Source of the DNA: Tannerellaceae bacterium
GTDB taxonomy: Bacteria > Bacteroidota > Bacteroidia > Bacteroidales > Tannerellaceae
NCBI GenBank assembly: GCA_031273385.1
Contig: JAISRY010000038.1
Coordinates: 1 to 8,475 of the forward strand
DNA length: 8,475 bases
Direction: 5' to 3'
The notes under the pieces were generated by a model. It did no database searches, was not told where the DNA came from, and saw only the letters and a list, made by a program, of their open reading frames with translations. Shown here one piece after another: positions 1 through 7,270 of the stretch. The translations under genes and the position numbers were made by a program. The first letter of the stretch is position 1. Each line of letters starts with the position of its first letter.

Positions 1-26
1 ATGAGGGGATGTTCCAAACTGGACGC

Positions 27-121
27 CATGTCGACCGAGCGAAGCGAGTGGCGACACCTCCGGTCGCACGGGCGGACGGGTCGATCGGCGGTGTCTCCCC
101 TCGCTTCGCTCGGTCGACATG
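27..121. repeat. Long imperfect inverted repeat (hairpin)
   Basis: Positions 27-48 are an exact reverse complement of 100-121 (22 bp; the left arm starts CATGTCGACCGAGCGAAG). The pairing continues inward, 49-63 against 85-99, at 11 of 15 positions, leaving a loop of about 21 nt. The total stem is about 37 bp. No T-run follows, so a simple intrinsic terminator is not clearly supported, although transcription from an upstream gene could be affected. From general recall, GTCATGTCGACCGAGCGAAG-type sequences are dispersed intergenic repeats in Bacteroidales. Their identity as a named family cannot be confirmed here. Confidence 0.8.
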
Positions 122-222
122 ACGTTCAGTTTGCGCTCGGTCGACATGATGTTCAGTTTGCGCTCGGTAGACATGACGTTCTTGCTTGCGTTCGCATCGG
201 TCGACATGACGTTCTCCCGCTC
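109..222. repeat. Tandem 27-bp repeats of the hairpin's right arm
   Basis: Two adjacent 27-bp units (109-135 and 136-162) differ at a single base. They are followed by a diverged unit at 163-197 and a partial one at 198-222. Each carries the core GGTCGACATGACGTTC or a one- or two-base variant. The core GGTCGACATG is the outer end of the right arm of the hairpin at 27-121, so the array looks like repeated copying of one arm without its partner. An open reading frame runs across the array (1-255), but its protein is only this repeat read through, with repeated GRHDV, and it is not called as a gene. Confidence 0.8.
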
Positions 223-240
223 TTGTTTAATTCTGTAAAT

Positions 241-325
241 TCTATAATTCTGTAAATTCTGATTCAGACAGTCTATAATTCTGTAAATTCTGATTCAGAC
301 AGTCTATAATTCTGATTCTGACATG
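241..325. repeat. 31-bp AT-rich tandem repeat, two perfect units plus a partial one
   Basis: The units at 241-271 and 272-302 are identical over 31 bp; each begins TCTATAATTCTGTAAATTCT and ends GATTCAGACAG. A third unit from 303 lacks about 9 bp of the middle and decays into the ATGCTATAAAAAG that follows. The bases just before 241 (ATTCTGTAAAT) look like a further worn fragment. There is no CRISPR-like alternation of repeat and unique spacer. The function is unknown. It may be slipped-strand expansion of a dispersed Bacteroidales intergenic repeat. Confidence 0.8.
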
Positions 326-383
326 CTATAAAAAGTGCAGAAAAGCGTTGGATACGCCAAATTTTATATATATTTACGCTGTG

Positions 384-567
384 TTCGACAGAGTTCGTGC
401 AGAACTCTGGCAATTTGCACAAGGACGCTAATTGTAAAACCATGAAAGATAGGGATATACATGTGAAGAGGAAAGGGCTGCCACAAGGAAAAACAGGGGG
501 GTTATTTCGTAGAACCCTTTTAAATAGGGAGGTTGAGTTGCCAGAGTTCTGCACGAACTCTGGCGAA
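384..567. repeat. 30-bp inverted repeats flanking a 124-bp segment (possible invertible element or MITE)
   Basis: The arm at 384-413 is the reverse complement of 538-567 with one mismatch in 30 bp; 25 bp (389-413 with 538-562) are exact. Each arm is itself a dyad: CAGAGTTC, a 5-nt asymmetric centre (GTGCA on the left, TGCAC on the right), then GAACTCTG. The enclosed segment (414-537) has no convincing gene. It contains a short internal hairpin, GGGTT (499-503) with AACCC (513-517). The right arm ends 57 bp before the sigma-factor start codon. No target-site duplication is obvious at either edge. Two readings fit: a DNA-inversion segment with recombinase-like crossover sites, or a small non-autonomous mobile element. 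No recombinase or transposase is encoded in the window. Confidence 0.7.
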
Positions 568-624
568 ATGAATCTAAAAAAAATCATTTTATATTTATAT
601 ATTGTATAGTATCAGTAAAATAAT

Positions 625-1197
625 ATGGAGGCCACGGCTGATTTGAGAACGTTCAATTTGTTGTTTACGGAATATCAGGGAAGATTTATCCGTTTTGCCA
701 ATACGTATGTACGGGATTTGGCCGTTGCGGAAGATGTTGTCCTTGAGGCGATGATCTATTATTGGGAAAGGCGGCATACGTTGGCGCCCGACTCGAATGT
801 TCCGGCCTATGTCCTGACCGTTATCAAGCATAAATGCCTCAATCACCTCGAACATGTACGTGTACGCGAAGCGACGGCGGAAATGATGAGGGACCATGTG
901 CAGTGGGAATTAAGCACACGCATATCCACCCTCGAAGCCTGCGAACCCGACGAACTCTTTACCACCGACATGCAGGAAATCGTCGATAAAACGCTCAACG
1001 CCCTGCCGAAGCAAACCCGCCGCATATTCGTTATGAGCCGTTACCGGAACATGTCGTACAAAGAGATCGCCATCCAGTGCAGCATGACGGTCAAAGGCGT
1101 CGAGTTCCATATCTCGAAAGCCCTCTCCGCCCTGCGCCGCAGTTTAAAAGATTACCTGCCTTTACTAGGGGGAATGGTTCTTGAACTGCTATTCTAA
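625..1197 (+). CDS. ECF-type RNA polymerase sigma-70 factor
   Basis: This 190-residue protein is an extracytoplasmic-function sigma factor of the type that Bacteroidota pair with FecR anti-sigma factors and SusC/SusD pairs. It directs RNA polymerase to a small regulon in the cytoplasm. Region 2 spans roughly residues 10-77 (FNLLFTEYQGRFIRFANTYV, then a DLAVAEDVV stretch matching the usual D-x-x-x-AEDVVQ). Region 4 spans roughly 117-176, with the typical LPKQTRRIFVMSRYRNMSYKE and a helix-turn-helix ending in VEFHISKALSALRRSL. The length is normal for the family. ATG 625 is the first possible start because an in-frame TAA lies at 616-618. No strong Shine-Dalgarno is seen, which is common in this phylum. 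The gene ends in tandem stops (TAA TAG, 1195-1200). It leads directly into the anti-sigma gene, so the two are probably cotranscribed. Its target promoter is inferred to lie upstream of the susC-like gene. The residue usually Q after AEDVV is L here. Confidence 0.95.
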   Translation: MEATADLRTFNLLFTEYQGRFIRFANTYVRDLAVAEDVVLEAMIYYWERRHTLAPDSNVPAYVLTVIKHKCLNHLEHVRVREATAEMMRDHVQWELSTRISTLEACEPDELFTTDMQEIVDKTLNALPKQTRRIFVMSRYRNMSYKEIAIQCSMTVKGVEFHISKALSALRRSLKDYLPLLGGMVLELLF

Positions 1198-1229
1198 TAG
1201 CAGGGGATATGATCCTGCGGGATAAAAGC

Positions 1230-2183
1230 ATGGAAAAAGAGACGCTATACAGGTTTTTTGAGGGCTCGGCCTCTTTGGAAGAGGAACGGCGGATTCGCCG
1301 GTGGATGGAAGATTCCGCGGAAAACAGGCAACTGTTCCTCCGCGAACGGAAGCTGTTTGATGCGGCCACTTTGCTCGGCTCTTCTGCCGGCGGGGAGGCA
1401 AAGGGCGCCGTGCCGTCGAGGAATCGCCGCCGGGCTTTCGTCGGCCAACTGCAAAAGGTGGCCGCTATCGCCCTTCTGGCCTTGCTCGTTTCCTACCTCT
1501 ACGACTACCACCGGCGCGTCGCCGGCAATGCGCTCGCCATGCAGTCCATCTCCGTACCGGCCGGACAGCGGGTGCAGCTTCTGCTGCCCGACGGGACGAA
1601 AGTATGGCTCAACGCCCGTACCACGCTCCGCTATCCCGTTGCCTTCAATGGCAGGGAACGGACGATGGAGCTTGACGGCGAAGCCTATTTTGAGGTAGCC
1701 CGCCATCCCAAAAGCCCTTTTATCGTGCATACCGCCAAAGGGTCGGTCGAAGCGTTGGGCACCAGTTTCAACGTCGAAGCCTATGCCACGGGCAACCAGT
1801 TTGAAACCACCTTGATGAAAGGCAGCGTAAAGGTCAGGCTCAAGGAGGAGCCTCCAACCGCCGGCCTTATCCTTACGCCCGACCGGAAAGCCGTCTGGGC
1901 GGACGGGAAGCTGAGCGTCGAGGAGGTAAGCGATTACACCATCTACCGCTGGATCGACGGGTTGATCTGTTTCAAGGACGAATCGATCCCGGCTATTATG
2001 AAAGATTTCGAGAAGTACTACGGCGTACGTATCCACGTCAGGAACAAGGAGGTGTATACGTATTACTATACCGGTAAATTCCGGCATACCGACGGCATCG
2101 ACTATGCCCTCAGGGTGTTGCAGAAGGATGTTCGTTTCAAGTATACCAGGGATGATGAAAATCAAATTATCTACATTGAATAG
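1230..2183 (+). CDS. FecR-family anti-sigma factor with DUF4974 C-terminus
   Basis: This is a membrane-anchored anti-sigma factor that should hold the preceding sigma factor inactive until the outer-membrane transporter signals. Numbering is from ATG 1230 (317 residues). The cytoplasmic N-terminus (about 1-70, beginning MEKETLYRFFEGSASLEEE) is the usual sigma-binding helical part. A single transmembrane helix lies at about 77-92 (VAAIALLALLVSYLYDY), preceded by an RNRRR positive patch. The periplasmic FecR domain is at about 102-200 (VPAGQRVQLLLPDGTKVWLN, LDGEAYFEVA, VEALGTSFNVEAY). A DUF4974 domain at about 247-317 should be the part that meets the transporter's STN domain. An alternative ATG at 1209 would add seven residues. 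1230 is preferred because family members begin at this point and a GCGGGA sits about 7 nt upstream. The gene follows the sigma stop by 32 bp. A 178-bp gap before the susC-like gene suggests a separate, sigma-controlled promoter there. Confidence 0.93.
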   Translation: MEKETLYRFFEGSASLEEERRIRRWMEDSAENRQLFLRERKLFDAATLLGSSAGGEAKGAVPSRNRRRAFVGQLQKVAAIALLALLVSYLYDYHRRVAGNALAMQSISVPAGQRVQLLLPDGTKVWLNARTTLRYPVAFNGRERTMELDGEAYFEVARHPKSPFIVHTAKGSVEALGTSFNVEAYATGNQFETTLMKGSVKVRLKEEPPTAGLILTPDRKAVWADGKLSVEEVSDYTIYRWIDGLICFKDESIPAIMKDFEKYYGVRIHVRNKEVYTYYYTGKFRHTDGIDYALRVLQKDVRFKYTRDDENQIIYIE

Positions 2184-2276
2184 TGTTCACACTACTAAAG
2201 TAACCCTCATTTGTTTACCTTATAAAATGTACTGCCTATGACAAAAAAAGAAGAATAAGCTAACGATCCATGAAAA

Positions 2277-2307
2277 ATGCCGGCAAGTGCGCGACCACCA
2301 CCGGCAT
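2277..2307. promoter_or_regulatory. Small hairpin in the leader ahead of the susC-like gene
   Basis: ATGCCGG (2277-2283) is an exact reverse complement of CCGGCAT (2301-2307), with a 17-nt loop, inside the 178-bp gap between the anti-sigma and susC-like genes. The stem is GC-rich in an otherwise AT-rich leader. No T-run follows, so it is not a convincing terminator. It could be an mRNA structure or a protein-binding dyad near the promoter expected for the cognate sigma factor. A chance short palindrome cannot be excluded. The same bases fall inside an 18-codon reading frame (2270-2326), discussed in the findings. Confidence 0.35.
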
Positions 2308-2361
2308 CATCAACACAATTTTCTAAAACAAACTGTATTAATCTAAAAACATTACAAAGGT

Positions 2362-5300
2362 ATGGAAAATAAATCTTTGTCGAGGGAATATCATCAAAAA
2401 AATCCCCGGCTTAAACAACTCTTTAGAATTATGCGACTAACCACGTTTCTATTAACCATCTTTGCGCTTTGTTCGTACGCCGCAGACACACATTCGCAGA
2501 ATGCCCGCGTGACGATCAATAAGAAAGTCGTTCAGTTGGACGAGGTATTGAACGAAATAGAAAGTCAGACCGACTACCTGTTTATCTACAACAACAACGT
2601 AGGCGTAAACCGTAGGGTATCGGTCAAGGTGAAAAACAAACCGGTCAGCTACGTATTGACCAATTTGCTACGGAATACGGATATCGACTATTCGATGGAG
2701 GGAACCCATATTGTCCTCTCGAAACGGGCGGTGATCGAACCGGGCGTAGGGCAGTATGCACGAAAGATCGCGCTAACAGGCCATGTCGTCGACAGCCAGG
2801 GCGAACCCGTCATTGGCGCTAACGTATTGGAAAAAGGCGTTTCCAACGGCACGATCACCGGTATGGACGGGGAGTTCTCGCTCACCGTCGGCGAAGAGGC
2901 CGTCCTGCAGGTCTCCTACATCGGCTACATCACGCAGGAGATCAAGATAGGCGCCCAGACGACCCTGCAAATCACCCTGATAGAAGACAACCTGGCGCTG
3001 GATGAGGTGGTCGTCATCGGGTATGGTACGAGTAAGAAGTCGGATTTGGTGGGCGCCGTATCGACGCTGTCGAGCAAAAAGTTCGACGCCGAACCGGTGC
3101 TTCGCCTTGATGCCGCCTTGCAGGGACGTGTGGCGGGCGTACAGGTAACGAACCTCAGCGGCGCGATCGGCAGTGGCGCCAAGATCCGTATACGTGGGAC
3201 GACGTCGTTGAACAAGAGCAGCGACCCACTCTATGTCGTCGACGGGATCATCGGGGCGGACGCCTATAATATGTCTGACGTCGAGTCGGTCGAGATACTG
3301 AAAGACGCTTCGTCAACGGCCATTTACGGTTCGCGCGGAGCCAACGGCGTCGTCCTGATCACCACAAAGAAGGGGCGCACCGGCAAACCGCAGGTGACGT
3401 TTGAAACCAATCAGGGCGTCTCGACCCTCGCCAAACGGTACGACGTGCTGGATCCTTACGAATATGCGCTGGCATTGAACGACATCAAAGGCACAGGGAC
3501 GATCTCCGATGCCGACCTGCAGCAGTACAAAGACGGTACGCTCGGCATTGACTGGCAGGATTTGGTGACGCAGACGGGGCATACGCAGGACTACTTCCTC
3601 ACCGTCACCGGCGGAACGAATGCCATCAACTACCTCGTCTCCAGCGAAGTCCTTGACCAGACCGGCATCACGGTCTTCTCCAAATACAAGAGATACCAGA
3701 TTCGCGCCAACCTCAATTCCGAAGTCACCAAATGGTTCAGCCTGAGTACGGATTTACGCTTGTCGAGGATAAATTCAGCCAGGACAGGCGCCAATTTCGC
3801 ACTGACTACGATCTATTCGCCCACCATGTTGCTCAAGAATCCGAATACGGGGAGATACAACCTCGACCCCTACAACAGCATCGACGGTAACCCGTATGCC
3901 GAATTGGCGGATGGCGACAGCGACAATTTCAACAACAGGGTGTATGGCAATGCCGTCGCGTTGTTTACCATCCTTGACGGGCTGACGCTGTCGATTCAGG
4001 GTGGTTTCAACTACGGGAACGATCTCGGTTACGGTTTCAACTCGACCCAACGTTCGCCCAGCGCAATCAATGGGATGAGTAATTCGACGAGCAACTCCCT
4101 GTCGTGGCAGAATACGAATAACCTGACGTATACCAAGAGGTTCGGCGACCACTCCCTCACGGCCACAGCCGTATGGGAATTGACGTCGGGATATTCAAGT
4201 TCGATGGGTATTTCCGGCTCCGGCCTGTTGACCGAAACGGTCACCTACTGGAACGTGGGGCTGGCTTCCACGCGAGACAATTCAAACGGCTATTCCGAAA
4301 GTTCGATGGCTTCCGGCCTTGCCCGCGTGCAGTACAACTATCAAGGGAAATACCTGGCGTCGGCCTCCATACGTGCGGACGGCTCCTCACACTTCCAGGG
4401 CGATAATAAATGGGGCTACTTCCCTACGGTAGGCGTAGGATGGAATATCAGCGAAGAAGATTTCATGAAAGACCAGCATACGTTCCAAAGGCTGAAACTG
4501 CGCGCCAACGCCGGCGTGATCGGTAACCAGGGGATCGGCTCGTATGAAACGCTGGGTATGATGTCGGGTAGTAATTATGCATGGGGTACGTCAACCTGGT
4601 ACACCGGCTATTGGGCGGCTTCGGTGCCCACGCCCAATGTGAAATGGGAAAAGACCAACCAATACGACATCGGCGTTGAATTTGGCGTCCTCAACAACCG
4701 CTTGAACGTCACCTTGGACTGGTTCCTCAAAGACACGAAAGACCTGCTGAACAGGAAAACCATCCCCGACTACAACGGCGGCGGTTCGTTCTGGGTGAAT
4801 CAGGGACGGGTAAAGAACCACGGTATCGACCTCTTGATCGACGCGATTCCCATCCAGACAAACGACTTCGTTTGGGAAACGACGCTGACCGGAGGATATG
4901 TAAAGAATAAAGTGGTCGACATGGCCGGTGAAGAAGAGATACTGGGGGCGCAAGTCAGCGGTGTAGCCACACCGTCCACGATCCTGAAGCTGGGCTATCC
5001 GGTCGGCTCGTTCTACGTCTTCGACTGGGCAGGAATAAACAAGGATACGGGAAAGAATATGTTCCGCAAGGCGGACGGGACGTTGACCGACGATCCCGCC
5101 AGCACCGACCGTATCGTGACCGGACAGACCGACCCTTCCTGGACGCTGGGATGGAACAATACGCTATCGTGGAAAAACTTCGAGTTCAACGCCTTCTTCA
5201 GCGCCGCCCTCGGAAACAAGCGGTTGGATCTCACCCGCTACCAGATGACGGCGATCGTAGGCCCTTCGATGTTTATCAACCTGCGCGACGCCTATTACAA

Positions 5301-5628
5301 AAACTGGGATGTGGTCTCCAACAAGGCCGACGCCGAATACCAGAGCATGAAAAGCCCCGGCCAATCCTACGGCAACAGTACGCAGTACCTCGAAGATGCA
5401 TCGTACCTGAAACTCAAGAACGTCAGCATCGCCTATAATTTCCCGAAGAGAATGACGCAGTTCGCAAACGTCAGGCTGTCGCTGAGCGCACAGAATATAT
5501 TCACCCTCACCAAGTACAAAGGCTACGACCCCGAAATATACAACACGACGGGGAGTGGAACCGGTATCGACTGGGGCGCATATCCTGTCCCCAGGAGCTT
5601 TACGCTTGGATTGAGAATCAGTTTCTAA
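2362..5628 (+). CDS. SusC/RagA-family TonB-dependent outer-membrane transporter with STN signalling domain
   Basis: This 1088-residue outer-membrane barrel protein imports a SusD-bound ligand, usually an oligosaccharide, using TonB energy. A hydrophobic signal segment lies at about 27-40 (TTFLLTIFALCSYAA), with cleavage probably near 41-46. An STN domain follows at about 58-121 (DEVLNEIESQTDYLFIYNN), the periplasmic module that contacts FecR-type anti-sigma factors. Next is a carboxypeptidase-D regulatory-like domain at about 136-210 (GHVVDSQGEPVIGANV, DGEFSL, VSYIGY), then the SusC signature LDEVVVIGYGTSKKSDLVGA. The plug is at about 226-340 (LQGRVAGVQV, KIRIRGTTSLN, LYVVDG, VEILKDASSTAIYGSRGANG). 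The barrel fills the rest and ends in a C-terminal aromatic (LGLRISF). Length is normal and no frameshift is visible. ATG 2362 is the first start after an in-frame TAA at 2344-2346; an internal ATG at codon 24 would also leave a signal peptide. The susD-like gene follows after 30 bp. The STN domain together with the sigma/FecR genes indicates signal-dependent self-induction (inference). Confidence 0.97.
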   Translation: MENKSLSREYHQKNPRLKQLFRIMRLTTFLLTIFALCSYAADTHSQNARVTINKKVVQLDEVLNEIESQTDYLFIYNNNVGVNRRVSVKVKNKPVSYVLTNLLRNTDIDYSMEGTHIVLSKRAVIEPGVGQYARKIALTGHVVDSQGEPVIGANVLEKGVSNGTITGMDGEFSLTVGEEAVLQVSYIGYITQEIKIGAQTTLQITLIEDNLALDEVVVIGYGTSKKSDLVGAVSTLSSKKFDAEPVLRLDAALQGRVAGVQVTNLSGAIGSGAKIRIRGTTSLNKSSDPLYVVDGIIGADAYNMSDVESVEILKDASSTAIYGSRGANGVVLITTKKGRTGKPQVTFETNQGVSTLAKRYDVLDPYEYALALNDIKGTGTISDADLQQYKDGTLGIDWQDLVTQTGHTQDYFLTVTGGTNAINYLVSSEVLDQTGITVFSKYKRYQIRANLNSEVTKWFSLSTDLRLSRINSARTGANFALTTIYSPTMLLKNPNTGRYNLDPYNSIDGNPYAELADGDSDNFNNRVYGNAVALFTILDGLTLSIQGGFNYGNDLGYGFNSTQRSPSAINGMSNSTSNSLSWQNTNNLTYTKRFGDHSLTATAVWELTSGYSSSMGISGSGLLTETVTYWNVGLASTRDNSNGYSESSMASGLARVQYNYQGKYLASASIRADGSSHFQGDNKWGYFPTVGVGWNISEEDFMKDQHTFQRLKLRANAGVIGNQGIGSYETLGMMSGSNYAWGTSTWYTGYWAASVPTPNVKWEKTNQYDIGVEFGVLNNRLNVTLDWFLKDTKDLLNRKTIPDYNGGGSFWVNQGRVKNHGIDLLIDAIPIQTNDFVWETTLTGGYVKNKVVDMAGEEEILGAQVSGVATPSTILKLGYPVGSFYVFDWAGINKDTGKNMFRKADGTLTDDPASTDRIVTGQTDPSWTLGWNNTLSWKNFEFNAFFSAALGNKRLDLTRYQMTAIVGPSMFINLRDAYYKNWDVVSNKADAEYQSMKSPGQSYGNSTQYLEDASYLKLKNVSIAYNFPKRMTQFANVRLSLSAQNIFTLTKYKGYDPEIYNTTGSGTGIDWGAYPVPRSFTLGLRISF

Positions 5629-5658
5629 TTGTTGAATACCTAAAAAGTTAAATAGAAT

Positions 5659-7266
5659 ATGAAAACACTATATAAGTCCATTTTAATGGCATTGTTGGTT
5701 TTATTCACTTCTTCTTGCAGTGATTTTCTCGAAGAAGACCCCAAAGGGCAGTTGGCGCAAACCAACTTCTTCGGAAGCGAAAGTGACCTGGACCTTGTCC
5801 TGAACGCCCTGTACCGGCAGGTTTCGGAACGTCAGGCAAGGAACGAAGGACAGGTACACATGTGGGCGGGCGACGACCTGACGACCCATCAGGCCAGTAA
5901 TAAGGAGGATTTCCGGGAATTTGACCGTTGCACGGTCACTGAAAACAGCAATCGCCTCAGAAACACCTGGAGGCTTGCCTATAACGTCATCAAGGCCGCC
6001 AATTACATCATCAATCATGCCGGCCAACTCTACGGAGACGACGCCCGTATCAACGATAAGGTGAAAACGACCATCGCACAGGCGGCCTATTGGCGGGGGT
6101 TCTGTTATTTCCAACTCTCCCGTTGCTGGGAAAAGGTGCCGATCATCCTCGAAGATGAGATGAGTTACGACGTGCCGGTCTCTTCGCCGGAAGAGATCAT
6201 GGAGCAGGTGATTGCAGACCTGAAAATAGCCGAAGCCGATCTGCCCATTATGTGGACGGCAGCGCCGTATGTCCAGGGCGGGATGAACTTCGCCGTCAGC
6301 CAGGGCGCCGCCAAAGCGACGCTGGCTTACATCTATCTCTCCTACGCCGGCTGGCCGTACCGCAAGACCGAATATTACGCACAGGCGGCTGCCAAGGCGA
6401 AAGAGGTGATCGACGGCTCCGACAATGGAACCTATTACTACACCCTGCTCGACGAATACTGGAAAGTCTATTCGTGGGAATACAACTACAAGAACCCCGA
6501 GGTATTGCTGGCAAGCTATTACAACCTTAGCATACAGTCAGCCATGTCCTCCTTCTGCGACGTTCCCGAGGATATAGACGGAGCAGGATGGAACGATTCC
6601 AGCGGGGAAATCAAGTACTGGAAAAACTTCCCCGAAGGCCCCCGGAAAGAAGCCACTTACGCCCCCAAAACACTGCTAAAAGGGGTGTTGCAGGATTGGT
6701 GGTATGATCCCAACTATGGCACGCCCGATGCCCGCCCCGTTTGTAGTCCCTGGTATCTGGCCGCTTGCGAAGGTGATCGCGGCACAGAATTTGACTACAG
6801 AAAAGGCAACAACCAAGGCGGTTATACCGGCGAGAAATCGCACAAAACCATCCGCCTGTCGGAAGTCTACTGCTGGTATGCCGAAGCTGTCGGACGTTCG
6901 GGTGGAAACGATCCCTTTGCCTACGAAGTGCTGAACCGCGTAAGGAGAAGGGCAGGGCTCGATCCTATACCGTCCGGCAGCCTCTCTCCTGAACAACTGG
7001 CCGAAGCGGCATACGACGAACACGGATGGGAAATCGCCGGATACATGTGGGGTAGCCTCGCACCGCGCCATCACGACATGTTCCGTATGTTCCGCGTCAA
7101 AGATCATTTCGAGTACCGCAAACAGAATCCGCTAATCGAAGTAGCTCCAGGCGTCTTCCGCAAAGAACTGGTAGAAATACCGGCCAGCGTAGTATGGGAC
7201 GACAGCAAAATGTACGCCCCATACCCCGCCAACGATGCCATGCTGAACCCGAACCTGGTAAGGTAA
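5659..7266 (+). CDS. SusD/RagB-family nutrient-binding surface lipoprotein
   Basis: This 535-residue lipoprotein is the partner of the preceding SusC-like barrel. In the family it sits as a lid over the barrel on the cell surface and captures the glycan. The N-terminus is a lipoprotein signal with Cys20 as the predicted lipidated residue (LVLFTSSCSDFLEEDP). The acidic residues soon after the cysteine match the surface-export signal known in Bacteroidota. The N-terminal SusD-like domain contains the helical-repeat signature AAYWRGFCYFQLSRCWEKVP at about 142-161. The C-terminal SusD/RagB domain includes IRLSEVYCWYAEA (from about 398) and LNRVRRRAGL (about 424-433). Length is typical (500-600). 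The start is fixed by an in-frame TAG at 5653-5655. The spacing of 30 bp from the susC-like gene implies a shared transcript. Several tryptophan- and tyrosine-rich stretches are present, but no ligand can be deduced. Confidence 0.96.
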   Translation: MKTLYKSILMALLVLFTSSCSDFLEEDPKGQLAQTNFFGSESDLDLVLNALYRQVSERQARNEGQVHMWAGDDLTTHQASNKEDFREFDRCTVTENSNRLRNTWRLAYNVIKAANYIINHAGQLYGDDARINDKVKTTIAQAAYWRGFCYFQLSRCWEKVPIILEDEMSYDVPVSSPEEIMEQVIADLKIAEADLPIMWTAAPYVQGGMNFAVSQGAAKATLAYIYLSYAGWPYRKTEYYAQAAAKAKEVIDGSDNGTYYYTLLDEYWKVYSWEYNYKNPEVLLASYYNLSIQSAMSSFCDVPEDIDGAGWNDSSGEIKYWKNFPEGPRKEATYAPKTLLKGVLQDWWYDPNYGTPDARPVCSPWYLAACEGDRGTEFDYRKGNNQGGYTGEKSHKTIRLSEVYCWYAEAVGRSGGNDPFAYEVLNRVRRRAGLDPIPSGSLSPEQLAEAAYDEHGWEIAGYMWGSLAPRHHDMFRMFRVKDHFEYRKQNPLIEVAPGVFRKELVEIPASVVWDDSKMYAPYPANDAMLNPNLVR

Positions 7267-7270
7267 GAAC

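Noticed and set aside
1..255. 84-codon open frame at the window start on the + strand
   Set aside because: The protein is only the hairpin and 27-bp tandem repeat read through (repeated GRHDV), then the AT-rich repeat. It has no domain or start signal.
273..587. 104-codon open frame on the minus strand
   Set aside because: It runs through the 31-bp repeat and both arms of the 30-bp inverted repeat. The arms give mirrored EFVQNSG and LPEFCTNS pieces, and no family resemblance is seen.
397..609. 70-codon open frame on the + strand inside the inverted-repeat element
   Set aside because: It begins within the left arm and reads through the right arm. It has no recognisable domain and no ribosome-binding site.
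568..624. Bacteroides-type promoter ahead of the sigma gene (TATATTTA near 590)
   Set aside because: It is one base off the TAnnTTTG pattern in an AT-rich run where such matches occur by chance, and no TTTG lies at the proper distance upstream.
1245..2165. 306-codon open frame antisense to the anti-sigma gene
   Set aside because: The sense strand encodes a clear FecR protein. The antisense frame is open because of codon bias in GC-rich coding sequence and has no family features.
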